Assembly: GCA_020845755.1 (NCBI GenBank)
Contig: JADLFE010000036.1
Coordinates: 1 to 64,000 of the forward strand
Length of the DNA: 64,000 nt
Direction: 5' to 3'
From: Phycisphaerales bacterium
GTDB lineage: Bacteria > Planctomycetota > Phycisphaerae > Phycisphaerales > UBA1924
Shown here piece by piece: positions 16,104-23,808 of the stretch. Under the pieces are notes generated by a model. It had not been told where the DNA came from, searched no databases, and saw only the letters and a program-made list of their open reading frames with translations. Both the position numbers and the translations under genes were made by a program. Each line of letters opens with the position of its first letter. The stretch's first letter is position 1.

Positions 16104-17087
16104 TTACCTCTTCGTCCCCGCGGTCTGCTGGAACAGGGCGGACACCGACAGGTTGTTGTGGATTCGATTGATCGCTTCGCCCAGCAGGCGCCCGACGCAC
16201 AGTTCGACGAGTTTCGGACGCAGCGTGTCCACGCGTGGCCCCAGCGGGATTGTGTTCGTTACCACCACCTGCGAGATGAGCGGGCTGGCCAGACGCTCCA
16301 TCGCCGGGCCGACCAGGACCGGGTGCGTCGCGGCGGTGATGACACGTCTGGCCCCGCGCTCAAGTACGAGTTTGGCCGCCTCGAACACCGTGCCCGCGGT
16401 CGAGATCATGTCGTCGAACATCAGCACCGTGCGGTTCTCGACGTTACCGATCAGGTTGCCCGTCGTCACCATCGAGCCGGACAAACGCCGCTTGTTGATG
16501 ATCGCCAGTTCGCCCCCGAGCAGGTTCGCCATGCCCTCGGCCACCTTCACGTTGCCGACATCGGGGCTTACCAGGCAGAGATCGCCCAGGTCCTTGCGGA
16601 TCGAGGTGAAATACTCGACGAACACGGGCGTCGCCGAAAGGTGGTCCACCGGCAGATCGAAGAAGCCCTGGATCTGGGCCGCGTGCAGATCGATCGAGAG
16701 CACGCGGTCGGCGCCCGCGGCGGTGATGATGTTGGCGACGAGCTTGGCCGTGATCGGCACGCGCCCCTCGTCTTTGCGGTCTTGGCGTGCATAGCCGAAG
16801 TACGGCACCACGACCGTGACGCGGGCGGCGCTGGCGCGCTTCAGGCAGTCGATGAAGACCAGGAGCTCCATCAGGTTGTCGTTGACCGGGTCGCACGTTG
16901 AGAGCACGACAAAGCAGTCGCGCCCGCGCACGTCCTCGTCGAGTTTGACGATCAGTTCGCCGTCGGGGAACACCACGGTCTTGGCCATGCCCAGCGGGAT
17001 GCCGATGTGCGCGACCACGCGATCCGCGAGGTAGTGCGAGCGGCTGCCGCAGAAGATCCTCAGGTTGTCGCCGTTCCCGCCCGCCAT
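16104..17087 (-). CDS. prs: Ribose-phosphate pyrophosphokinase (PRPP synthetase)
   Basis: Makes PRPP from ribose 5-phosphate and ATP for nucleotide, His, Trp and NAD synthesis. The 327-residue protein has the family blocks FCGSRSHYLADRV, FPDGELIVKL, PYFGYARQDRKDEGRVPITAKLVA (part: YFGYARQDRK), DLHAAQIQGFFD and the PRPP-binding loop VLMFDDMISTAGT. ATG 17087 was chosen because GAGGGGG precedes it and the N-terminus then matches the family; upstream in-frame ATGs lie inside the glmU-like gene. It begins 10 bases after the glmU-like stop. Confidence 0.96.
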   Translation of the reverse strand: MAGGNGDNLRIFCGSRSHYLADRVVAHIGIPLGMAKTVVFPDGELIVKLDEDVRGRDCFVVLSTCDPVNDNLMELLVFIDCLKRASAARVTVVVPYFGYARQDRKDEGRVPITAKLVANIITAAGADRVLSIDLHAAQIQGFFDLPVDHLSATPVFVEYFTSIRKDLGDLCLVSPDVGNVKVAEGMANLLGGELAIINKRRLSGSMVTTGNLIGNVENRTVLMFDDMISTAGTVFEAAKLVLERGARRVITAATHPVLVGPAMERLASPLISQVVVTNTIPLGPRVDTLRPKLVELCVGRLLGEAINRIHNNLSVSALFQQTAGTKR

Positions 17088-17097
17088 GCGTTCCCCC

Positions 17098-17940
17098 TCA
17101 CGCGTTTCCGTGCTTCGATGAGGCCTGTGGAGCAGAAAGTCCCGCGCCGCTTTGGTGCTGGTGGAGACCGCTCCCAGCCCGCCCGCCACGTGCCCGATAG
17201 ATCCCGTCGACACGGCTCAACTCCTCCGGTGTATTGATCGAGAGGATGTCCTCCGGCGGGACCGCGTCGATCACCTCGACCCGGGCCCCGTCGGCCAAGA
17301 GCAGTTTCGGAACGTCCGTCAGGTAGTACTCGCCACTCCGCTCGTTACGCCCCACACGCGCCAGGGCCGAGAAGAGCAGCGACGCATCGAAGCAGTAGTA
17401 ACTCGGGTTGACCTCGCGGAGCGTCAGTTGGGCCGTCGTGCAGTCCTTGTGCTCGACGATCGCGACAAAGCGACCGTCGGGGCCGCGCACGATCCGCCCG
17501 TAGCCCGTCGGGTCATCGATGACCGAGGTGGCCAGCGTCGCCGCCGCGCGGGCCGCGCGATGGCACGCCATGAGTTTGCCCAGCGTCTCGCTCCGGATCA
17601 GCGGCCCATCGCCGCACAGCACGAACACGTCGTGCCCGCGCGTCGCCCGCTCGCCGGCGAAGTTCTCGACGGCGCACTGCACGGCGTGCCCCGTGCCGAG
17701 TTGCTCGCCCTGCACCGCGAACTGAACCTTGGAGCCATAGGACGCCAGCGCCTCGCGCACCAGTTCCTGCTTGTAGCCGACAACTACAACGATCTTGGAA
17801 CAGCCGGCTTCAAGGCACGCGTCGACGACGGCGCACACCATGGCGCGCCCGCCCACGGGATGAACGACCTTGGGAAGGTCCGAGCGCATCCGCGTGCCCT
17901 TGCCGGCCGCGAGGATGATCGCGCTGCACGATCCGCTCAT
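17098..17940 (-). CDS. GlmU-like nucleotidyltransferase (uridylyltransferase domain only)
   Basis: A 280-residue Rossmann-type sugar nucleotidyltransferase of the GlmU N-terminal type. It has AIILAAGKGTRMRSDLPKVVHPVGG (part: LAAGKGTRMRSDLPKV), GEQLGTGHAVQCA, VLCGDGPLI, and DPTGYGRIVRGPDGRFVAIVEHKD (part: GYGRIVRGPDG), which together indicate UTP and GlcNAc-1-phosphate binding. E. coli GlmU is 456 residues with a left-handed beta-helix acetyltransferase; this protein stops after the first domain and has a short polar tail. The acetyltransferase step must be encoded elsewhere if the role is UDP-GlcNAc synthesis. First gene of the prs operon. ATG 17964 is an alternative start. Confidence 0.85.
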   Translation of the reverse strand: MSGSCSAIILAAGKGTRMRSDLPKVVHPVGGRAMVCAVVDACLEAGCSKIVVVVGYKQELVREALASYGSKVQFAVQGEQLGTGHAVQCAVENFAGERATRGHDVFVLCGDGPLIRSETLGKLMACHRAARAAATLATSVIDDPTGYGRIVRGPDGRFVAIVEHKDCTTAQLTLREVNPSYYCFDASLLFSALARVGRNERSGEYYLTDVPKLLLADGARVEVIDAVPPEDILSINTPEELSRVDGIYRARGGRAGSGLHQHQSGAGLSAPQASSKHGNA

Positions 17941-18058
17941 GGTGTTGCTGTCGCCGGTGCCCATGCTGTTGCCGGAGTGGGTCGCGTGATTGGCATGGTG
18001 CGGGCGGCACGCCGGTTCACTCGCCGGGGTTGCTCGCGCCGCGTTTCCAATGGGAAAG

Positions 18059-18130
18059 CTGGTCGACGAGGATTTGAACCTCGACTAACAGAACCAAAAT
18101 CTGCTGTGCTACCTATTACACCATCGACCA
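18059..18130 (-). tRNA. tRNA-Gln (anticodon TTG)
   Basis: A cloverleaf on the minus strand. The acceptor TGGTCGA/TCGACCA is perfect; the anticodon stem is GCAGA/TCTGT with loop TTTTGGT, giving anticodon TTG; the T arm has GGTTCAAATC. Discriminator G; CCA is not encoded. The immediate 5' leader is complementary to tRNA bases 3-10 (CCATCGAC / GTCGATGG). Confidence 0.96.
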
Positions 18131-18162
18131 GTCGATGGACCCAGAGCGGCGCCTCCTATCCC

Positions 18163-18384
18163 CGGGCGATGTCGCCCGACGAACCCAAGACCACTTCCCG
18201 TCGCGGTCCCGAGATCGCGCCCATGAAGAGGCGGGATTCCGGCTTCCGCGGCACAGAGTGCCCGCGAAACGTCGCGGGCGGGAGCGAGACCTTCCCACAG
18301 CCGCTGGGGGAAGACCCATGATCGTGCCTCAGTCCGCGGAGTGGCTGCCGCGAGGCGTCCGTCACGATCGGCTCCGAAACCGAT
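18163..18384 (-). other. Hairpin-rich intergenic region upstream of tRNA-Gln (candidate structured RNA)
   Basis: This stretch lacks a convincing gene but holds a series of inverted repeats: 18163-18178 (CGGGCGA/TCGCCCG), 18247-18266 (CGCGGCAC with a one-base bulge), 18261-18278 (CCCGCGA/TCGCGGG, loop 4), 18291-18313 (CTTCCC/GGGAAG), 18320-18369 (GATCGTG/CACGATC with inner CCTC/GAGG and GCGG/CCGC) and 18367-18384 (ATCGGC/ACCGAT). Neighbouring hairpins share arms at 18261-18266 and 18367-18369, so some are mutually exclusive. The conserved marks of RNase P RNA, tmRNA and SRP RNA were looked for and not found. Confidence 0.4.
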
Positions 18385-18416
18385 AGGCGGAATGATTGGA
18401 AACCCACCCCCCGGAG

Positions 18417-19421
18417 TCAATCCGCGGGGGTTTGTTCGCCCGATTCTTCCGGCTCGCCGGGCGGAGGGGATGGCGGGCCCTCGACCGCGTCGCGGCTGAT
18501 CACCTCGTAGCACGTCGCCAGGAGCCCCACCAGCGGAAACGACGCCCCCGCCATGCCCTGGAACGGGCTTGGCCCCAGGCGGCGTAACAGCGGGTGCTTC
18601 ACGGGCGAATGTTGACGCACGAAATCAAGCGAGTGCAGGCCAGGCCCCGCGTCCCAGAACTTGTCGAGGCACTGCTCGAGCGCTGCTCCCTCGCCCTCTC
18701 CGGGCAGACGCGGGGCATATACGGGCACGGCCGAGTTTCCCGCGCGGGCGACCGAGCGCCGCTGGCGCAATCGCTCCAGCAGTTCCACCGCCGGCATGCC
18801 CCGCATCGTGAACATGTGGAACGGGTCTTCGCTCAATCGCTCGGCGAAGAGCATCGCCACGCACACCGCGTGCTTGCACCACGCCCGTCCGCCCTTGAAG
18901 TCGTCGCATGTACACGACACCTTCACGTCGGTCGGCTCGGTCGGGAACAGCCGCAGCCCCAGCGGCGCGAACAAATCCTCGATATTCGGCGGCAATTCCC
19001 CGGACAGCAATTTCGCCGTGTGGATCGCCTGGTCCGACATCGTCTCGACGATCCGGTCCCATTCGTCGTGCGAGAACGGCGTGAGCGAGAGGATCGTCGT
19101 GTACGGGCGATACGCACGCCCCTGCACGCTGGCGTCCACACGACCAACCTCGACCGACAATCGCTTGGTCTGCCCGTTCTTGGCGTAGTCGATTCCCTCG
19201 AGCAGGTGCTGGCCTTCGCCCGCCTGCTCGACGAGTCGCACCCAGCGCTGCGCCGCCCACGACGCGTTCTGGTCGCTGAGGAGCAACTTCACGCCGCCGC
19301 GCACGCGACGCGGACGGAGGAGGGGCTGCTTGCGCGATCGATCCGAAAAGTTCGGGACGTTCGACACTCGGGGCTCGCGGGGTGTTCGTGGGAAGCCCGG
19401 CCGCGCCGGGGCAGAACCCAA
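18417..19421 (-). CDS. SWIM zinc-finger protein
   Basis: A 334-residue protein with the SWIM motif CxCx(n)CxH at about residues 171-188 (SCTCDDFKGGRAWCKHAV). In bacteria SWIM proteins of this size usually stand next to a SNF2-type helicase and are thought to assist it on DNA. Here the only SNF2 gene lies 20 kb away at 39.2-42.4 kb, on the same strand. The upstream half contains a conserved-looking block (WDRIVETMSDQAIHTAKLLSGELP). The N-terminal 20 residues are poorly supported and the true start may be downstream. A G/C-rich stem overlapping the stop (18403-18434) may terminate transcription. Confidence 0.8.
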   Translation of the reverse strand: MGSAPARPGFPRTPREPRVSNVPNFSDRSRKQPLLRPRRVRGGVKLLLSDQNASWAAQRWVRLVEQAGEGQHLLEGIDYAKNGQTKRLSVEVGRVDASVQGRAYRPYTTILSLTPFSHDEWDRIVETMSDQAIHTAKLLSGELPPNIEDLFAPLGLRLFPTEPTDVKVSCTCDDFKGGRAWCKHAVCVAMLFAERLSEDPFHMFTMRGMPAVELLERLRQRRSVARAGNSAVPVYAPRLPGEGEGAALEQCLDKFWDAGPGLHSLDFVRQHSPVKHPLLRRLGPSPFQGMAGASFPLVGLLATCYEVISRDAVEGPPSPPPGEPEESGEQTPAD

Positions 19422-19481
19422 ATGTTGGTGGCGTCCCGCGGAATGTCCACTGCCCGAGAGACTTACACCCCCGCGATCCGT

Positions 19482-20348
19482 CTATTCCGCACGCCGCTCG
19501 ATCGTGATCGACCCGTTCGACGTGTCGAGAACCGATTTCTCGCCCTCGCCGAAGCGAATCTCAGCCTCGGTTTTCCGGTGCTGCTTGAGTTTGGAGGGAT
19601 CAACGCCGGTGATCGTCACCTTCCCGTTACTGGTGTCGGCCTCGATGGTGCCCGTGAACGCAGGGCCGAACGAGAACGTGATCGAGCCGTTCGACGTGTC
19701 GAGGTTCACCGGACCCTTGGCGTCCTTGGTGAGCGAGACCTTGATCGAGCCATTGGAACTTTCGGCCGAGACCTTTGCCGGCGCGTCGCTCACCGTCACC
19801 GATCCGTTGCTGGTCTTGGCGGTGACCTCGCCGTTGGCGTGCTCGATGGTGATCGAGCCGTTGGAGGACTCCGCGTAGACCACGCCGCCGATCCCCTTGG
19901 CCGTCACGGCGCCGTTGCTGCTGGTGAGTTTGGCGCTGGCGGCATCGGGGAGGACGATCTCAAAGGTGCACCCCTCGTTGGAGAGGCGCTTGTCGTCAGG
20001 CCACTTGACATAGACGGAGAGCGTCTTGTCATCCTTGCGTTCGGCGAGGACTTTGGTCGCCGCGAGTCGCTCCTTGGTCTGGCCCCGGAGTTTGGCGATG
20101 ATCGTGACGTCCTTGGCCTCGGCGGCGGTCGACACAGTGATTGCGCCGTTGGTGGTGTCGACCACGATCGGCGAGGCGGCAACGTGCGGGATGCTGCTGG
20201 TGCGGGTCTCTTCCTCAACCGCGAAGTTCAGAACGCACCCCCCGGAGAAGGCAGCGCCCGCGAGCGTGGCGGTGAGAGCGACGCCGAAGAGCGCCGCGCG
20301 CGAGAGAGCGGCGGCGGCGAGCAGGGCACGAACGGGACGGATGGCCAT
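19482..20348 (-). CDS. DUF4097 (LiaG-like) lipoprotein with SNGS repeats
   Basis: A 288-residue predicted lipoprotein (signal peptide and lipobox FSGGC, Cys38). The mature part has seven (S/T)SNG(S/A/K) turns spaced about 18-25 residues apart (SSNGAV, SSNGSI, TSNGSV, SSNGSI, TSNGSI, TSNGKV, TSNGSI), typical of the DUF4097 beta-solenoid also called putative adhesin. In Firmicutes relatives such as LiaG sit in envelope-stress operons; the role here is unknown. AAGGAG precedes ATG 20348. It is divergent from the GH31 gene. Confidence 0.85.
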   Translation of the reverse strand: MAIRPVRALLAAAALSRAALFGVALTATLAGAAFSGGCVLNFAVEEETRTSSIPHVAASPIVVDTTNGAITVSTAAEAKDVTIIAKLRGQTKERLAATKVLAERKDDKTLSVYVKWPDDKRLSNEGCTFEIVLPDAASAKLTSSNGAVTAKGIGGVVYAESSNGSITIEHANGEVTAKTSNGSVTVSDAPAKVSAESSNGSIKVSLTKDAKGPVNLDTSNGSITFSFGPAFTGTIEADTSNGKVTITGVDPSKLKQHRKTEAEIRFGEGEKSVLDTSNGSITIERRAE

Positions 20349-20519
20349 GGCGATCTCCTTGGGGTGCCTCGGGAGAGTTTAGTGGGAGTTTGGGTCGGAC
20401 ATTTTCAGGACGCCGCGGCCTGTGAATATCGCGATGTCGAACGCCGTTCGGAGGCTGTATGACTCCCGATCTCCGGCTCCCTATCCCGTATCCTCGCTAC
20501 GTTGTGGTCGGAGGCCTGT

Positions 20520-22604
20520 ATGCCCAATTTCGCCCGGACTTTCCGCAAATCACCCTGGCGGCGTGATCCCTCGCCCACGTCGCTCGGCGATCGCCTCGTG
20601 CGATTCCGCGACCCGCTCCATGCGCACGAGACCCTCGCGCCGTTCCCGGCGTATGTGATACCGCCGGTCCCCACGAGCGAGCCCGCCGCGACCAGGACCG
20701 GGCTGTCAGAGCCGCGCTTTGCGGATGTCAGCGGAAGGCGTGTGGTGATGATCGAGACCAACGTCGGCGATTCGCTCTACGCGACCGGCGAGGTCGCGGG
20801 CCCGCTCCTGCGAAACGCCACACGCATCCGCGGGCACAACACCGATTGCTATGGCTACAACTCGCGCTCGCGCACCCTGTATCAGTCGCACCCGTGGGTG
20901 CTGGGCGTGCACGCCGGCGGGAGCGCCTTCGGCGTGATCCTCGAAACCACATACGCGTTTGAGATCGACCTTCGCGCCGGGATCGTGCTGGCCTGCGATG
21001 GGCCTTCGCCCGGCGTGGTGGTCATCGAACGCGACCGCCCGGAAGAAGTGCTCGGCGTGCTGGCGGAGTTGACGGGCACGATGCCCATGCCGCCGCTCTG
21101 GGCGCTGGGGTATCAGCAGTGCCGCTGGAGTTACGAGCCCGACGAGCAGGTGCGGCAGATCGCGCGCGAGTTCCGCACGCGCCGCATTCCCTGCGATGTC
21201 ATCTGGATGGACATCGACTACATGCGCGGCTTCCGCTGCTTCACGTTCGACCCCGAGAAGTTTCCCAACCCGGCGAAACTCAGCGATGATCTGCACGCGC
21301 AGGGGTTCCGCGGCGTGTGGATGATCGACCCGGGCATCAAGGTCGACGCGGATTACAGCGTGTATTCGCTGGGCCGCGACAGTGATCACTTCATCAAGGC
21401 ACGCGATGGCGGCGAATACCAAGGGAGCGTGTGGCCCGGCCCGTGCGCGTTCCCCGATTTCACGAAGAGTCGAACGCGCGCGTGGTGGGGCGATCTCTAC
21501 AAGGACTTCATCGCCCACGGCATCGACGGCGTGTGGAACGACATGAACGAGCCGGCAATCTTCGACGGCCCGGGAAAATCGATGCGCGACGACGCGCGCC
21601 ACGACGCCGACGCCGAACTCGGCGGGCCCGACGCCCACGCACGCTACCACAACATCTATGGCATGCAGATGGTGCGCGCGACGCGCGAGGGGATCACGCG
21701 CGCGAGCCCTGAAAACAGACCCTTCGTGCTCACGCGATCGAACTTCCTGGGCGGGCATCGCTACGCGGCGACCTGGACCGGCGACAACACGAGCAACTGG
21801 GAACACCTGCGCCTCTCGATTCCGATGGCGCTCAACCTCGGCCTGTCCGGACAGCCGTTCGTGGGACCGGACATCGGCGGCTTTGACGGCAACGCCGACG
21901 CGACGCTGTTTGCCAGATGGATGGGGATCGGGGCGCTGCTGCCCTTTGCGCGCGGGCACTCGATCAAAACGTCGGTAGCGCACGAGCCGTGGAGTTTCGG
22001 CGAGGAGTGCGAGGGCGTGTGCCGGCTCGCGCTGCGCCGGCGGTATCGCCTGATGGCGTACCTGTACACGCTCTTCCGGGAGGCTTCGCGGACGGGGCTG
22101 CCGATTGTTCGCCCCGTGTTCTTCGCGGACCCGCGCGATCCATCGCTACGCACGATCGATCACGCGTTCCTGCTGGGGCGCGATGTGCTGGTGGTCGCCG
22201 ACGTGAACCCGCCGGGGGTGCGTGCCGCGCCCGCGGGCAAGCCCGGGGGCGTGCTCGCGGCGTGGCGCGAGTTCGATGTGGTTGATGCGTGCGCGGAGTT
22301 GCCGAAGTTGTACATCCGTCCCGGCGCGATCGTGCCGATCGGCCCCGATGTGCAGCACACCGGAGAAATACTGGCCGCGGGCAAGGGCACGACGAGCGCG
22401 GAGAGAACGCTGCTTGTCGCGCCCGACGAAACCGGCGCGGCGCGCGGCGTGTGCTACGACGACGCCGGCGACGGCTTTGGCTACCAGCGTGGCGAGTATG
22501 CTGTGACGGAGTATGTGTTTGAGGCGGGCAAGGTGACGAGCCGAGTGATCGAAGGCTCGATAAAACTGCCGGTTGAACCGGGCGTTGTGACGATGGTGCT
22601 ATGA
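20520..22604 (+). CDS. GH31 family alpha-glucosidase/alpha-xylosidase-type enzyme
   Basis: A 694-residue GH31 enzyme acting on alpha-linked glycans by a retaining mechanism. The nucleophile Asp341 is in GVWNDMNEP, and the likely acid/base Asp422 is in TWTGDNTSNW; CDVIWMDIDYM and GLSGQPFVGPDIGGF are further family blocks. There is no signal peptide, so it should act in the cytoplasm on imported oligosaccharides. GGAGG lies five bases before ATG 20520. The stop is 16 bases before the GH172-like gene, so they are probably one operon. Specificity (glucose, xylose or other) cannot be read from sequence. Confidence 0.93.
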   Translation: MPNFARTFRKSPWRRDPSPTSLGDRLVRFRDPLHAHETLAPFPAYVIPPVPTSEPAATRTGLSEPRFADVSGRRVVMIETNVGDSLYATGEVAGPLLRNATRIRGHNTDCYGYNSRSRTLYQSHPWVLGVHAGGSAFGVILETTYAFEIDLRAGIVLACDGPSPGVVVIERDRPEEVLGVLAELTGTMPMPPLWALGYQQCRWSYEPDEQVRQIAREFRTRRIPCDVIWMDIDYMRGFRCFTFDPEKFPNPAKLSDDLHAQGFRGVWMIDPGIKVDADYSVYSLGRDSDHFIKARDGGEYQGSVWPGPCAFPDFTKSRTRAWWGDLYKDFIAHGIDGVWNDMNEPAIFDGPGKSMRDDARHDADAELGGPDAHARYHNIYGMQMVRATREGITRASPENRPFVLTRSNFLGGHRYAATWTGDNTSNWEHLRLSIPMALNLGLSGQPFVGPDIGGFDGNADATLFARWMGIGALLPFARGHSIKTSVAHEPWSFGEECEGVCRLALRRRYRLMAYLYTLFREASRTGLPIVRPVFFADPRDPSLRTIDHAFLLGRDVLVVADVNPPGVRAAPAGKPGGVLAAWREFDVVDACAELPKLYIRPGAIVPIGPDVQHTGEILAAGKGTTSAERTLLVAPDETGAARGVCYDDAGDGFGYQRGEYAVTEYVFEAGKVTSRVIEGSIKLPVEPGVVTMVL

Positions 22605-22620
22605 ACGTTGGAGACTTGCG

Positions 22621-23733
22621 ATGAACTCAGGGAACTCGATGTTCGGATTTGGCGACATTGCTCGCATCACCAACGCTCAGACCCGCTCCATCTGCGCCGA
22701 GAATCCCGATGGCCGGAAATCCGGCGGCGCACAGGCGAGCCCCGGTGACCCCGGCACCACGCCCGCGGCATCGGCGATGGGGCGCGGCTGGAAGGTCAGG
22801 CCGTGCCTTCGAGATCTCGCGCCCGGCCAGACCGTGACGCTCGCGGATATCCAAGGGCCCGGCGTGGTGCAGCACATGTGGTTCACCGTGCTGACCGACG
22901 TGCATCGGTGCCTGGCGCTCCGCGTGTATTACGACGATCAGCCGCACGCGTCGATCGAGTGCCCGCTCGGCGACTTCTTTGCCAACGGCCTGGACGGCTG
23001 CGCGCTGGTCAACTCCATGCCCATCGCCGTCAATCCCAAGGGCGGCATGAACAGTTACTGGCCGATGCCGTTCCGCAAGCGCATCCGCATCACCATCACC
23101 AACGACGGTCCGAAGGCGATCAACGAACTCTTCTACCAGATCACCTACGCGCTGCAGGACGTGCCGAGCGACGCGGCATACCTCCACGCGTCGTGGCGAC
23201 GCTCCATGACCACCCGCGAGAACCCGGAGCATGTGATCCTCGACGGCGTGCGCGGCAGCGGCCACTATGTCGGCACCGCGCTGGTCTGGGCCCAGCTCTC
23301 GACGTGGTGGTGGGGCGAGGGCGAGGTGAAGTTCTTCATCGATGGCGACCCCGCCGACGGGCCGACGATCTGCGGCACGGGCACCGAAGACTATTTCGGC
23401 GGCGCGTGGGGATTTGTCATGGACCACACGACCGACCTGACACCGACGACGTACTCGACGCCGTTTATGGGCTACACGCAGGCGGTGTACGGCTGCCCGC
23501 CCAAGATCGGCCCGCGCCCGCCGCAGCACAATCTGTACCGCTGGCACATCCCCGATCCGGTGCGATTCCAGAAGGACCTGCGCGTGACGCTGCAGGCGAT
23601 CGGGTGGTGGGTGCAGAGCGGGAAATATCAGCCGCTGACCGACGACATCGCGAGCGTGGCGTATTGGTACCAGACGCTCCCATCGGCGCCGGTCATGGCG
23701 CTCCCGCCGATGGACGAGCGCTGGGCGAGGTAG
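22621..23733 (+). CDS. GH172 (DUF2961) family glycoside hydrolase
   Basis: 370 residues matching DUF2961, now GH172, whose characterised members act on alpha-D-fructofuranose or D-arabinofuranose linkages. Diagnostic blocks are GPGVVQHMWFTV, PLGDFFANG, YWPMPFRKRIRITITN, WWWGEGEVKFFIDGD and TICGTGTEDYFGGAWGF; the conserved Glu residues in GEGEVKFF and GTEDYFGG are candidate catalytic residues. No signal peptide is seen, so it is predicted cytosolic like the GH31 enzyme upstream. GGAG precedes ATG 22621. The two genes probably act in turn on one imported glycan. Confidence 0.9.
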   Translation: MNSGNSMFGFGDIARITNAQTRSICAENPDGRKSGGAQASPGDPGTTPAASAMGRGWKVRPCLRDLAPGQTVTLADIQGPGVVQHMWFTVLTDVHRCLALRVYYDDQPHASIECPLGDFFANGLDGCALVNSMPIAVNPKGGMNSYWPMPFRKRIRITITNDGPKAINELFYQITYALQDVPSDAAYLHASWRRSMTTRENPEHVILDGVRGSGHYVGTALVWAQLSTWWWGEGEVKFFIDGDPADGPTICGTGTEDYFGGAWGFVMDHTTDLTPTTYSTPFMGYTQAVYGCPPKIGPRPPQHNLYRWHIPDPVRFQKDLRVTLQAIGWWVQSGKYQPLTDDIASVAYWYQTLPSAPVMALPPMDERWAR

Positions 23734-23808
23734 ATGCAAGCCGTGAGAGGTCGGCCACCCGCGAAGTTGCCTGATGGGCGTTCGTGCGCTTTCAGGTCGA
23801 CTTCGATG

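Noticed and set aside
18131..18416. RNase P RNA, tmRNA or SRP RNA
   Set aside because: Searched by eye for GAGGAAAGUCC, the tmRNA end and the GGAAGGAAGCAGC loop; none is present on either strand.
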